From Lachnospiraceae bacterium (GTDB lineage: Bacteria > Bacillota > Clostridia > Lachnospirales > Lachnospiraceae): a DNA stretch of 64,000 nucleotides. Position 1 is the stretch's first letter; each line of letters opens with the position of its first letter. The translations under genes and the position numbers were made by a program. The stretch is from positions 159,835-223,834 of the forward strand of contig JAAUZE010000017.1 in the NCBI GenBank assembly GCA_014804755.1, read 5' to 3'. This document shows, piece by piece, positions 10,969-20,462 of this stretch. The notes below the pieces were generated by a model. The model was not told the DNA's origin. It ran no database searches and saw nothing but the letters and a program-made list of their open reading frames with translations.

Positions 10969-11453
10969 GGTGTGATCAGCTCTCTTTCGTCTTCATATTT
11001 TTTGCACAAAACCGTGCCATGGTCTTTATATTTTTTCAGGATAAAATGCGTTGCCGTGCTGAGCACGGTATCCAGCGCGGACAGCTTTTGCGACACAAAG
11101 CCCGAAACCTCTTTTAAGGATTTTCCCTCAAGAGACACGAGCAGGTCATAGCCGCCCGAGATCAGATAGACCGAATTGACCTCCGGATAGTTGTAAATGC
11201 GCTCCGCGATATTGTCAAAGCCCTGACCGCGCTGCGGCGTTACACGCACCTCAATGAGCGCGGACACCTTCTCGATCGACGTTTTTTCCCAGTCGATCAA
11301 TGTGTGATAGCCACAGATCACACCCTCCTCCTCCATCGCTTTCAGCTCATTGGCGACAGCAAGCTCATCCTCGCCGAGCATGACGCTGATCTCTTTTACA
11401 CCGATCCTGCTGTTTTTTTCAATCATGGACAATATTTTCTCTCTCATATTCAT
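10965..11453 (-). CDS. Lrp/AsnC family transcriptional regulator
   Basis: A 162-residue feast/famine regulator: an N-terminal winged HTH (about residues 3-55) and a C-terminal RAM/AsnC ligand-binding domain, followed by a short charged tail. The frame is open to 11540, but AAGGAG eight bases before the ATG at 11451-11453 fixes the start at MNMREKILSMIEK. Coupled by a four-base overlap to the aminotransferase, which suggests it senses an amino acid handled by that enzyme (inference). Confidence 0.9.
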   Translation of the reverse strand: MNMREKILSMIEKNSRIGVKEISVMLGEDELAVANELKAMEEEGVICGYHTLIDWEKTSIEKVSALIEVRVTPQRGQGFDNIAERIYNYPEVNSVYLISGGYDLLVSLEGKSLKEVSGFVSQKLSALDTVLSTATHFILKKYKDHGTVLCKKYEDERELITP

Positions 11454-11536
11454 ACCGCAAACTCCTTTCTCCTGTTTCCCTGCGTTTTGTGATCGTCTGT
11501 TTTTTCCTCCGTCTGTTTCTCTGCGGCGATGACGCT

Positions 11537-12559
11537 TCATGCGCTCTCATCCGCAAACACCCGGTAGACGCCGTCATTCTTCGGCGGCTCCAAAAAGCGC
11601 CGCTCTTCTCCATTTATGACAACCTTGTCATTTGAAGAGTCCGTCCTTCCGATGACAGCCGCCGGAATCTGCGCCTCGGCAAGCGCCCGCACCAGATCAT
11701 GACCGTGCTCGGCGATCAGCAGCAGACTGCCGCCCGCCACAAGCTCGTACGGATTGACATCGAAAAAATTACAGATCTCCACCGACTCCTGACGGATCGG
11801 AATGGCTTTTAATTGAACGTGCAGTCCGACGCCCGCGTATTCCGCAAGCTCCCACAGCGCGGCGAAAATGCCGCCCCGCGAAGCATCATGCATTGCGAGA
11901 ACGCCGGACTTTCCGGCGGTGGCGGCCTCCGGCACCACCGAAAGCTGCCGCTCTAAGGCAATGGCATCATCAATAAAATACGCCGGATACCTTGTCAGAA
12001 GCTCCGTTCTTTTTTCCCTTGCAATGAGTGCGGTTCCCGCGAGTCCCGCCCATTTCGTCATGACAATATCCTTATCGGCTAACGCGTATTCTCCATGCGC
12101 TTCTGCTGCCGCACGCATGCCGGATGCCTGCTCCTGCTTTCGATAACCGACTCCCGTTACACTTAAAATCGGCGCGCTCACCAAATCGGAAATCTCCGTA
12201 TGGCCGCCCGCAACCGTAACACCGAGTCCCCTCGCCGTTTCGCCGATCTGCTTCATCACCGCGCGCAGCTGTTCCTCTTTTACGGCTGACGGAAATGTCG
12301 CCGCGACTAAGATCGCTGTCGGGTCAGCGCCGCCCGCGGCGATGTTATTGACCGCTGCATGCACCGCATAAATGCCGATGCTCTCCAGGTCACCTGTCAC
12401 GGTATTGACGCAGAGCGCCGTCCGCGCGCCTTCTTCGGACGCAAAAACGGCGCAGTCTTCCCCTACGCCTGCGCCGCCCATCATTTCATCGTTTTGTATT
12501 GGAAGTTGTCTTAACACGGAGCGCTTCAATACGCGCTCCGGTATTTTCCCTGTTTTCAT
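11537..12559 (-). CDS. AIR synthase-related (PurM/HypE-like) protein
   Basis: A 340-residue member of the PurM-like superfamily (AIRS N- and C-terminal domains), which includes PurM, ThiL, SelD and HypE. Superfamily features are GAGVGEDCAVF near residue 29, a nucleotide-binding NIAAGGADP segment, TVAGGHTEI, and the C-terminal MHDASRGGIFAALWEL. HypE-like stand-alone members of unknown function are common in clostridia; no hyp genes are nearby. GGAGTG precedes the ATG. The end abuts the Lrp-type gene. Confidence 0.85.
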   Translation of the reverse strand: MKTGKIPERVLKRSVLRQLPIQNDEMMGGAGVGEDCAVFASEEGARTALCVNTVTGDLESIGIYAVHAAVNNIAAGGADPTAILVAATFPSAVKEEQLRAVMKQIGETARGLGVTVAGGHTEISDLVSAPILSVTGVGYRKQEQASGMRAAAEAHGEYALADKDIVMTKWAGLAGTALIAREKRTELLTRYPAYFIDDAIALERQLSVVPEAATAGKSGVLAMHDASRGGIFAALWELAEYAGVGLHVQLKAIPIRQESVEICNFFDVNPYELVAGGSLLLIAEHGHDLVRALAEAQIPAAVIGRTDSSNDKVVINGEERRFLEPPKNDGVYRVFADESA

Positions 12560-12587
12560 GTATCACTCCAGCATGTGTGTATCCTTA

Positions 12588-14264
12588 TCATTGTCCGCCC
12601 GCCTCGGGCTGTGCGCCTGCGGCCGGCACTTCCGTAACTCCCGCGTCCGGAGCTTCGGGCTGTGCGCCCGCATCCGTCGTCCCCGGCTGTGCACCTGCGT
12701 CCGGCGCTCCCGGCTGTGTGCCCGCATCCGCGCCTTCGGGTGCGCCGCCAATCTCAACTCCGCCCGGCTGTGCGGACGTCTCCGTTGAGGAGCCGTAATT
12801 TCCCGAAGCGATCTGTGCCGCAACCGCCCTCGCATGGTCAACACTGCCTGTCGCGATCGCTGCCTGTATGAGATCATAAGCGACGGGATCGCTCGTCGAA
12901 ACACCGACCATTGCATAGCGGCTCGTCATTTTATAGGTATTGTGGCTGATCTGCTCCCTGCTGACCTCCACGCCGTTTTCCGTGATCACGCGATAGACGT
13001 CCGCCACATACCCCGTATGCGCCGGCTGCACCTCCACGCTGCCGACCGGCAGGGAGGCGTCCGCATATACCGCTTCCGCTCCCGGCGGTGTTGTCTCAAG
13101 CACCACGCTCTCATAAGCAACACTGTGCGTCTCGGGTCTTGTTTCCACGCCGTAGATCGTCATCGTGATTTTTTTATCCGACGTCGTATAGCCTTCAATA
13201 TAAATGGGATACTGCGTATTATTCACAAACGTAAAATCGATTCCCGAATCCTCGGACACCGTCGCGTCCAGCCCGATCTTGACGTAGCTGACCGCCATCG
13301 CATGATTCATGCGGTTCGTCACCTGAAGCTCCGAATATAAAACCGAATTATATAACGTCGTGGACACCTGACAGATTCCGCCGCCGACACTGTCCACGAC
13401 TTTTCCGCCCGAATAAGAACCCGCGGAATAATAACCGTTCCTCTCCGTAAACGGTGCGATGGTCGCAAGCGTTGAAAATTCTTCTCCCGGGAAAAGCACA
13501 GTACCGTTCACTTTATCGCACGCATTCCGCACGTTGGCGCTTCTCGCCCAATCGGACGTCGCAAAGCTTGTCGTGCAGGTTGCAAGCACATCGCTTACCA
13601 GCTTTAATTCCTCCACATCATGCTCCGGCTTTGTCGAACGAAGCTGTAAATCAAAGCTCTGCGGTTCCCCCGACCATTGTTCCGTCAGTCCCGCATAGAT
13701 CAAATCCACCGACGACGCAACATCCAATTCGATTCCGTCCACGCCCTCCGTATATACAAATTCGCCGTCCACACGCGTCATGGACGCATTCTGAGCCGGC
13801 ACATTGACCGCCTCGCTCTGCAATTGTACCAGGTTTTCTATCGCAGCCCTGTCAAACGCAAGCGCAATCTCATACACCTGATTGTTCGCTGCCAGATCCG
13901 CGATCTCTTTATAACGCTTCAGGATATTTCCCTTACGTCCAAGACCGATCGCTTCCTCCAAAATCTCCGGATTGGCGAAACTAAGACCCAGCTCGCCCGC
14001 CGTTGTATGGATTGCCTGCTCCGCAGAAAGATTCAGCGTGATCTCCACCTGCGAGAGCTCGGCGATATAGGCGCTGATCGCCTGCTCCGCCTCCACGAGC
14101 GTCATGCCGGAAAGCGAAACATCCCCCGCATAGATCCCCTCGTAGATCGTCGCCTGCGAATTCGCCTGATTCCCTCTATTCTGCGCGGCATCGGCGTTTA
14201 AGCCCCAAACGCCCGCTAACGTTAACGACACAACTGTCATTATTATTCCGATTCTTTTTTTCAT
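12588..14264 (-). CDS. VanW family exported protein with peptidoglycan-binding and G5-like domains
   Basis: About 558 residues. A signal peptide (about 1-25) is followed by a YoaR-type peptidoglycan-binding region (about 35-200), the VanW domain (about 225-365, with GEEFSTLATIAPFTERNGY and GGGICQVSTTLYN), then a G5-like domain and a low-complexity tail. The tail repeats a PGAPDAGAQPG-like unit rich in Ala, Gly, Pro, Gln and Asp over the last 55 residues, probably a wall-spanning linker. The first ATG (14279) lacks a site; GAGG before the ATG at 14262-14264 sets the start MKKRIGIIMTVV. Biochemical role unknown. Confidence 0.88.
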   Translation of the reverse strand: MKKRIGIIMTVVSLTLAGVWGLNADAAQNRGNQANSQATIYEGIYAGDVSLSGMTLVEAEQAISAYIAELSQVEITLNLSAEQAIHTTAGELGLSFANPEILEEAIGLGRKGNILKRYKEIADLAANNQVYEIALAFDRAAIENLVQLQSEAVNVPAQNASMTRVDGEFVYTEGVDGIELDVASSVDLIYAGLTEQWSGEPQSFDLQLRSTKPEHDVEELKLVSDVLATCTTSFATSDWARSANVRNACDKVNGTVLFPGEEFSTLATIAPFTERNGYYSAGSYSGGKVVDSVGGGICQVSTTLYNSVLYSELQVTNRMNHAMAVSYVKIGLDATVSEDSGIDFTFVNNTQYPIYIEGYTTSDKKITMTIYGVETRPETHSVAYESVVLETTPPGAEAVYADASLPVGSVEVQPAHTGYVADVYRVITENGVEVSREQISHNTYKMTSRYAMVGVSTSDPVAYDLIQAAIATGSVDHARAVAAQIASGNYGSSTETSAQPGGVEIGGAPEGADAGTQPGAPDAGAQPGTTDAGAQPEAPDAGVTEVPAAGAQPEAGGQ

Positions 14265-14488
14265 AACAATCATCCTCATGCCTTTCGATCACCTGCAAAC
14301 TTGAACTTGAAAAGAACCCGTTCCTGACATACAATAGGAATGTGTCTTTCGCATAAACAGCTTGTTCTGCGCCATTATCAATATATGAGCCGTCCGCCGG
14401 GATTATGATTGAATGAGCCGGCTCATTCGGCGGGCGGCGAATGTCGATCCTGAATCGGGGATTCCTGATCGAATCAACAGCGCTTTGC

Positions 14489-14599
14489 TCAGGTCAGCAG
14501 CGCGGCAAGCACGGTTGTCCCTATCATAGCGGCAACCAGCACGATAATAATGATGGCGGACAATTTTTTTCTTGTTTTTCTACTATAAATATTAAACAT
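14489..14599 (-). CDS. 36-residue membrane miniprotein
   Basis: Short gene read directly from the sequence: ATG at 14597-14599, TGA at 14489-14491, with AAGGAG eleven bases upstream. The product starts MFNIYSRKTRKKLSAIIIIV: a basic N-terminus (KTRKK) then one hydrophobic helix to the end, a single-pass inside-positive miniprotein. It lies between the VanW gene and a divergent membrane protein. I know of similar YSRKTRK-type small proteins in Lachnospiraceae but no function. Good ribosome site and helix pattern support a real gene. Confidence 0.7.
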   Translation of the reverse strand: MFNIYSRKTRKKLSAIIIIVLVAAMIGTTVLAALLT

Positions 14600-14655
14600 A
14601 AATATAAACGCTCCTTACACACTAAAAAGCTTTGTCTACTGAAAGGATATTATAA

Positions 14656-15276
14656 ATGAAAATACCTCTGTTTGCAAGTTTAATCCTGTTTTGTATCTGG
14701 CTGTCTTTTGCCATTGTCCGTTCCCGCAAAAAGGGAGAGCGGGCAGAGCATGATTTTTGGGAAAAAGAGGCGCTTGCCGACAGCACGCGCAAGCAGCCGC
14801 TCGACGGACTCATCTATATTGAGATTCCCTATGACGCGCTTCCGTTTTCGTTTGTTCCCGACGATCCGGCTTTAGCGGACGCGGTTGCCGAATGTCACCG
14901 CATCTTAAACGGTTTCCGTGAGAAAAAAGCAGTCAACCTGACCGGCATCACCAACACGGACTTAAAGCTGACCTACGGCGCGCCGAATATCACGCTCCTG
15001 ACCGAATATGACGAAAATTATACGCTGCTCGTGCGCACCATGCAGAAATGGGCTGATCTGCTCTTAAAGGCGGACCGTGAACAGGAAGCGGTCTCTATCA
15101 TGGAATTCTGCATTGAGACGCGCACGGACATCAGCGCGACCTACCGCACGCTCGCGGACATTTACCGCAGGGAGGGCGCTCATGACAAGCTGGAGAAGCT
15201 GCGTGAAACTGCGGACAGCCTTCTTTCGATCATGCGTCAGCCAATCCTGCGCATGTTGGATGAGGCGGAGCAATGA
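14656..15276 (+). CDS. Membrane-anchored hypothetical protein
   Basis: A 206-residue protein with one N-terminal membrane helix (about residues 4-22) followed by a basic stop-transfer (RSRKKGER) and a soluble domain. The last 100 residues are helical and look like two or three degenerate tetratricopeptide-type helices (MQKWADLLLKADREQEAVSIM, ATYRTLADIYRREG). GAAAGGA lies before the ATG. I do not recognise a family. It is divergent from the miniprotein and VanW genes, convergent with the exonuclease. Confidence 0.75.
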   Translation: MKIPLFASLILFCIWLSFAIVRSRKKGERAEHDFWEKEALADSTRKQPLDGLIYIEIPYDALPFSFVPDDPALADAVAECHRILNGFREKKAVNLTGITNTDLKLTYGAPNITLLTEYDENYTLLVRTMQKWADLLLKADREQEAVSIMEFCIETRTDISATYRTLADIYRREGAHDKLEKLRETADSLLSIMRQPILRMLDEAEQ

Positions 15277-15367
15277 GATGTTCCTTTTAAGAAAAAATTG
15301 GGATTTGGTTTCAGGAAGTTGACTGATTGAATTCAGAGCGGAAGATGATTCTTATGGTAATGGCATG

Positions 15368-16072
15368 TTAATTTACAATTTTCCCGTAGGCGAGCGTCAG
15401 CTTATCCATCATGCGCGACGCTTCGTTTTTCGTCATGCGGTCGATCTCGCAGGGCGGACTGATCTGATAATATTCCAACATTTTTAAGAGCCGTTCCCGC
15501 TGCGCAGGCGTGATCGGCCCTTCTTTTTTTACCTTGTAGGTCAGCGCATACGGCTGTGCCTGATCGGCCGACTCAAACTGCGCGCACAGCTTTTGATACA
15601 GCGCGTGCGTGGCGAGCGCATCGCCCAGCGCGCGGTGCGCCGTATGCGCGATCTCATAATGCCCGCAGAGCGCGCCGAGCGAACGACTGGGCAGCTCCGG
15701 CAGGCAGAGTCTCGCCAGCTTGAGCGTGTCAATCGCTTTTTTCTCAAAAGAGCATTTCAGATTGACTGCCGCACGCTTTAAAAAAGAATAATCAAAACGC
15801 ACACTGTGTCCGAGCAGCACATCCTCACCCGCAAACGCAAGAAACGCAGGCAGCGCCGTTTCGATATAGGGCGCGCCGCATAACATGTCATCTGTGATTC
15901 CGGTCAACTCCACGATTCTCTCCGTGAGCTTCCGCGCGGGATTCACAAACGTCTGATATGTCTCCACCACCTGTCCGTCCCGCACGCGCGCCGCACCAAT
16001 CTCTATGATTTTTTCCGTTTTGGGGTCGAGGCCGGTCGTCTCAATATCCAACACAAGATATGCTGACTGCAT
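15368..16072 (-). CDS. DnaQ-like 3'-5' exonuclease
   Basis: A 234-residue DEDDh exonuclease. Exo I is VLDIETTGLD at the N-terminus, Exo II lies in GHSVRFDYSFL, and Exo III is HRALGDALATHAL. A C-terminal extension of about 60 residues contains a helical TPAQRERLLKMLEYY region found in clostridial homologues. It resembles the proofreading domain of polymerase III but stands alone, so repair or RNA trimming is possible. The frame runs upstream to 16144, but AGAGGAAAGCACC before the ATG at 16070-16072 decides the start. Confidence 0.88.
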   Translation of the reverse strand: MQSAYLVLDIETTGLDPKTEKIIEIGAARVRDGQVVETYQTFVNPARKLTERIVELTGITDDMLCGAPYIETALPAFLAFAGEDVLLGHSVRFDYSFLKRAAVNLKCSFEKKAIDTLKLARLCLPELPSRSLGALCGHYEIAHTAHRALGDALATHALYQKLCAQFESADQAQPYALTYKVKKEGPITPAQRERLLKMLEYYQISPPCEIDRMTKNEASRMMDKLTLAYGKIVN

Positions 16073-16246
16073 GGTGCTTTCCTCTCCGGTATCTATTCTG
16101 GTTTGCTTAGGTTTTTCCTTAGCGCCAATCATTATAGCATACATTTTTCTGATTGGCTATTGCGCCATCTTCATGAGCCTACGGGTCGAATTCGAATTCC
16201 GCTTGTAACGGCGGTCTCTGCCTGCCCCAAAATCAAAATCTTTCCT

Positions 16247-17257
16247 CTAGGAAATCGCCTCCGCTCCGACAGAATAGCTGTTCCACGAGCCGCTCTCCGA
16301 CCAGACTGCCTTGCAGTCTTCAAAAAAATACGCTCCGAGCGGCGAACGCCATTTCTCCGCATTAAATTGAAGAACCGGAAGCGAATAGACCTCATCCTGC
16401 CCGTCCGTTCTTGCCGTGATTGAAAAAAGAACGCCCTCCGTCCACTCGTAAATTTTATGCTCATCGTCCGAAAAATCACCGTACTCTGACAAATATCCCT
16501 GCTCCGCCAGTTCGTTATAGGTAAGCGTAAGCGGCTCTGTATCATGCGCACACGCAAAAATCCATGCGATCGCCGCTTTTTCCCCCTCTGTGAGATCTCC
16601 GGACGCTTCCGACAGATCGACGCTTACATAAGCCGCACCGCCGTTTAAGCCGCTGTCCACATTCCAAAGATCATCAAGCACCTGCAAATATAATCCGCAC
16701 AGATCATAGTACTGCCCCAGCGGATTCTGCTGCGTACCCTTGCTGTAGACGGAGACGGATTCTACATCTCCGATCTGCATCGGCCAGATTTCCATGATAC
16801 CGCCGGTATACCGGATCTCTGCCAACATTCCGTCTTCCAAGACGGAGGCATTTGATAACGCGCCGTCAATGTAAACATCCGCGTCGCCGACCGAAATGGA
16901 ATATACCTCTCCCGCGCTGTCGCCTGCCAAAACAAGATTTCCGCTTTCCGCGCCGTCCACGATGCGCAGGGTCAGTGTTTCTCCCGGCAGGCTTTCTCCG
17001 TCCGCCCCGGTGCCGGAATCGGCCTCACCGACCGGCTCTCCTTCCGCGCCTGACGCATAACCGCCCGCGTTCGTTCCGCCTTCCTCTCCCTCTGTTCCGT
17101 TCGAAACGCTCACATCCTCGTCGTTCCCATCCGCAGCACCGCCGTTTGAAACACCGTCCGACGGTTCCCCGCCGCCTTTCCCGCCGCAGCCTGCTGCCGT
17201 GATCATGCATAATACCAACAGTACCGCCGCTATCTTTTTTAGCATCTTTGCTCTCAT
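16247..17257 (-). CDS. Secreted lipoprotein, function unknown
   Basis: About 336 residues. A signal peptide ends in the lipobox ITAAGC, followed by a low-complexity, Gly/Ser/Asp/Glu-rich linker (about residues 25-95) and a folded domain with no recognised family. The domain contains SVYSKGTQQNPLGQYYDLC and an acidic, aromatic C-terminus. The start is taken as ATG at 17257 behind GGAGAAAAAGGAG; an upstream in-frame start lacks a site. The stop is TAG. The composition of the linker suggests a surface-exposed protein. Confidence 0.75.
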   Translation of the reverse strand: MRAKMLKKIAAVLLVLCMITAAGCGGKGGGEPSDGVSNGGAADGNDEDVSVSNGTEGEEGGTNAGGYASGAEGEPVGEADSGTGADGESLPGETLTLRIVDGAESGNLVLAGDSAGEVYSISVGDADVYIDGALSNASVLEDGMLAEIRYTGGIMEIWPMQIGDVESVSVYSKGTQQNPLGQYYDLCGLYLQVLDDLWNVDSGLNGGAAYVSVDLSEASGDLTEGEKAAIAWIFACAHDTEPLTLTYNELAEQGYLSEYGDFSDDEHKIYEWTEGVLFSITARTDGQDEVYSLPVLQFNAEKWRSPLGAYFFEDCKAVWSESGSWNSYSVGAEAIS

Positions 17258-17336
17258 ACTCCTTTTTCTCCTTTCCTGCCCGTTCCTGATCGAACCATTC
17301 GAAACGCCTGGTTTTAGGCTTTTTGCGGCCGCCCAT

Positions 17337-17377
17337 AACAAAACCCCTGTGCCTATTTACGATACGCACAGGGGGCT
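17337..17377 (-). terminator. Rho-independent terminator downstream of galT
   Basis: Stem CCCCTGTGC (17344-17352) pairs with GCACAGGGG (17366-17374). On the minus strand it is followed by TTTTGTT, so it ends the galKT transcript. T-rich sequence on the other side would make it bidirectional. Confidence 0.8.
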
Positions 17378-17425
17378 GTCTTTTTATGGGATATAATTTA
17401 TTTTTTATAAAAAAGATCCACCATT

Positions 17426-18928
17426 TCAAAGCGCCGCAATGAACCGGTCAAACGCCGCCTGTCCCTCCGCATCCCGCTTATATACGCCGGCATGCTCAAG
17501 CACCTTGGAAAATACAAGTCCGATCTCATCCTGAAGGATTTTCATGACATTCGTGTCATCTATCTTGTCATATTTCGGCAGGAATTCCTCCACCCAGTCC
17601 GCATGCTTCTCGATCGCCTCATTTGCGCGAATATCTTTTTTGTTGACAATCGCGTCAGAAAGCTGCTCTAATTCGGATACCAAGCGGGACGGCAGGATCG
17701 CAAGTCCCATTACCTCGATCAGACCGATGTTTTCTTTTTTGATATGATGCAGCTCCGCGTGCGGATGATAAACACCGAGCGGATGCTCCTCGGTCGTAAT
17801 GTTGTTGCGCAGTACCAGATCCAGCTCATAAACACCGTCACGGCAGCGCGCGATCGGCGTGATCGTATTGTGCGGTTCTCCGTCGGTCTCCGCAAAAATG
17901 AACACGGACTCGTCCGTATAGCCGCGCCATACTTCCAGCACATGGTCTGCAAGCGCGATCAGCCTGTCGCTGTCAGCACTCTTGATCCGAATCACGGACA
18001 TCGGCCACTTGACGATCCCCGCCTCGACATCCTCAAAGCCTTTCACCGTAAAGCTGCGCTCGATCGGCGCTTTCGCCATGGCAAAATCATAATTGCCGCC
18101 CTGAAAATGATCGTGGCTCAAAATAGAACCGCCGACGATCGGCAGATCGGCATTCGAGCCGACAATATAATGCGGAAACTGTTTTACAAAATCGAACATC
18201 TTGCAGAACGTCGCATGCTCAATCTTCATCGGCACATGCTGGGAATTAAACACAATGCAGTGCTCGTTATAATATACATAGGGCGAATACTGGAAGCCCC
18301 ACCGGCTCCCGTTGATCGTCACCGGAATGATTCTGTGATTCTGGCGCGCCGGATGATTGACGCGTCCGGCATATCCCTCGTTTTCCACGCAGAGCAGACA
18401 CTTCGGATAACCGCTCTGTTTCGCAAGCTTTGCCGCTGCGATCGCCTTCGGATCTTTTTCCGGTTTGGAAAGATTGATCGTAATATCCAGATCACCGTAC
18501 TCTGTCGGCGCGATCCATTTTTTGTCCTTCTTGATGCGATAGCGGCGGATATAATCGGAATCCTGACTCAGCTTATAAAAATAATCCGTCGCCGCCTTCG
18601 CGTCTTCTTTCTTTAACTCCTCAAAACGCCGGATGACCTCGGACGGCCGCGGTACTAACGCGCCCATCAGCTTCGTGTCGAACAGGTCGCGGTAAACGAT
18701 GCCGTTCTCTTTTAAGACGCCATGCTCATATGCGTAGTCCAGCAGTTCGTTCAGGACGCTCTCCAGCTCGTCCTCGGACATCGTGATCGCCTCTTCGCAA
18801 TCGTCCAGCCCGTCCAGTTCCAGTATTTCTAAAAGACGGTTCGTGGTATAGACCGCGTCCTCCTGCTCGATCAAACCCGTCTGTAATCCGTATGCAACCA
18901 GTTTTCTAATGTTTTTGTCCACCGACAT
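17426..18928 (-). CDS. galT: UDP-glucose-hexose-1-phosphate uridylyltransferase (class 2)
   Basis: Leloir pathway enzyme exchanging UMP between UDP-glucose and galactose 1-phosphate. At 500 residues it is the long firmicute class-2 form. Family features: RYRIKKDKKW region, CLLCVENEGYAGR, GGSILSHDHFQGG with conserved histidines, and VYHPHAELHHIKKENIGLIEVMG. The open frame extends to 19036, but GGGGGAG before the ATG at 18926-18928 sets the start MSVDKNIRKLV. It follows galK by about 130 bases on the same strand. Confidence 0.95.
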   Translation of the reverse strand: MSVDKNIRKLVAYGLQTGLIEQEDAVYTTNRLLEILELDGLDDCEEAITMSEDELESVLNELLDYAYEHGVLKENGIVYRDLFDTKLMGALVPRPSEVIRRFEELKKEDAKAATDYFYKLSQDSDYIRRYRIKKDKKWIAPTEYGDLDITINLSKPEKDPKAIAAAKLAKQSGYPKCLLCVENEGYAGRVNHPARQNHRIIPVTINGSRWGFQYSPYVYYNEHCIVFNSQHVPMKIEHATFCKMFDFVKQFPHYIVGSNADLPIVGGSILSHDHFQGGNYDFAMAKAPIERSFTVKGFEDVEAGIVKWPMSVIRIKSADSDRLIALADHVLEVWRGYTDESVFIFAETDGEPHNTITPIARCRDGVYELDLVLRNNITTEEHPLGVYHPHAELHHIKKENIGLIEVMGLAILPSRLVSELEQLSDAIVNKKDIRANEAIEKHADWVEEFLPKYDKIDDTNVMKILQDEIGLVFSKVLEHAGVYKRDAEGQAAFDRFIAAL

Positions 18929-19057
18929 GACATGCTCCCCCTTTTTCTTTCCAATCTTTTCTATATCCCCAAAACGCTTCCTCAAAGGATGGGGCTTTGC
19001 ATCATTTCCCATGCTATACGAGCACGCTTTCGACACATTCGAATGCCTATTCCGGTC

Positions 19058-20236
19058 TTACAGCGTTCTCGGTCCGTCGCCGATCTCCACAACATAAAAG
19101 TCCGCCTGAATCCCGAACTGCTTCTCATAAGCCGCGCCGACTTTTTCCTGAAACTCCCCGATCGCCTCATCCTTTACAAGGCTGACTGTACAGCCGCCGA
19201 AGCCGCCTCCGGTGATGCGCGAGCCGATCACGCCGTCCACCTTCCACGCCTCCGCTACAAGGAGGTCGATCTCCTCGCAGGATACCTCATAGTCGTCTCT
19301 AAGAGATACATGGGACTCATTCATCAGCTTTCCGAATAATGCCAGCTCGTTATTTTTTAACGCTTCTACGGCGCGGAGCGTTCTCTGATTTTCATATACC
19401 GCATGCTTTGCGCGCTTCCTGCGGACGTCGTCCGCAATGGCGGACTTATTCGCCTCAAACTCCTCCTCGGTCAGATCGCCGAGTCCGTCGATCTTCACCA
19501 CGCTCTGAAGCTCCTCAAGCGCTTTCTCACACTCGCTGCGGCGCTCATTATATTTGGAATCCACAAGGCTGTGCTTTACCTTGGAATTTGTCACGACGAT
19601 CTTCGCATCACCGAGCGCAAGCGGCGCATACTCGTAAGAAAGGTCGGCGGTATTCAAGAAGATCGCATGATTCTTTTTTCCCATCGACGACGCAAACTGA
19701 TCCATGATGCCGCAGTTGCAGCCGTTAAAATTGTTCTCGGAATACTGTCCGATCTGCGCAAGCTCGACATTCGTCACGGTAAAGCCGTACAGATCGCGCA
19801 GGATGTATCCCGTCAGCACCTCTAACGATGCGGAGGAGGATAAACCGGAACCGTTCGGAATATTACCGTAAAGAACCATGTCCAGACCGCAGTCCATCTG
19901 CATGCCGCGCAGGGAAAACGCCCACATCACGCCCTTCGGGTAGTTTGTCCAACCCGCCTCTTTTGAAGCCTCCAGCTTCTCAACGTCAGACTCCATCACA
20001 CCGCTCTTCTCGAAGTTGATCGAGTAAAGCCGCAGCTTTTTATCCGTCCGTTTTCTTGCTGCCGCATACGTTCCGATCGTCAACGCGCACGGAAATACAT
20101 GACCGCCGTTATAATCGGTATGTTCGCCGATCAGATTCACCCGTCCCGGTGCAAAATACACTTTCACCCCGTCGGTATCCCCAAACAATTCCCCAAATTT
20201 GTCAAGCAGCATTCCCTTGATTTCTGTTTCACTCAT
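19058..20236 (-). CDS. galK: Galactokinase
   Basis: GHMP kinase of 392 residues phosphorylating galactose at C1. Three family motifs are visible: the galactokinase signature GRVNLIGEHTDYNGG near residue 30, the ATP loop PNGSGLSSSASLEV near 125, and the C-terminal GGGFGGCTVSL. AAGGAGAAGG precedes the ATG. It heads a galK-galT pair; an AraC-type regulator gene lies just upstream on the same strand and may control it (inference). Confidence 0.96.
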   Translation of the reverse strand: MSETEIKGMLLDKFGELFGDTDGVKVYFAPGRVNLIGEHTDYNGGHVFPCALTIGTYAAARKRTDKKLRLYSINFEKSGVMESDVEKLEASKEAGWTNYPKGVMWAFSLRGMQMDCGLDMVLYGNIPNGSGLSSSASLEVLTGYILRDLYGFTVTNVELAQIGQYSENNFNGCNCGIMDQFASSMGKKNHAIFLNTADLSYEYAPLALGDAKIVVTNSKVKHSLVDSKYNERRSECEKALEELQSVVKIDGLGDLTEEEFEANKSAIADDVRRKRAKHAVYENQRTLRAVEALKNNELALFGKLMNESHVSLRDDYEVSCEEIDLLVAEAWKVDGVIGSRITGGGFGGCTVSLVKDEAIGEFQEKVGAAYEKQFGIQADFYVVEIGDGPRTL

Positions 20237-20462
20237 ACCCTTTTCCTTCTCCTTATTTCATTTTAATTTTTGCTAATCGTTTGTCTGCGCCTGTTACCCC
20301 GTTACCCGCTTGTTTTTTCTCTACGCTTATTATAACCCGTTTTTACCCTGTTTCCATAGGCTTTCTTGTTATGAAAACCTGTCAAAATGTTGGATTTGTC
20401 ACGCCCGCACCATTTGATCGCATTCCTCACGCAAAGCGACATTCTGTGCGGACATGCCGCCC

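Noticed and set aside
13677-14201. 174-codon plus-strand frame opposite the VanW gene
   Set aside because: Shadow frame with no ribosome site or recognisable motif.
17744-18616. 290-codon plus-strand frame opposite galT
   Set aside because: Antisense shadow of a secure galT; composition is Arg/His/Ile-rich and not protein-like.
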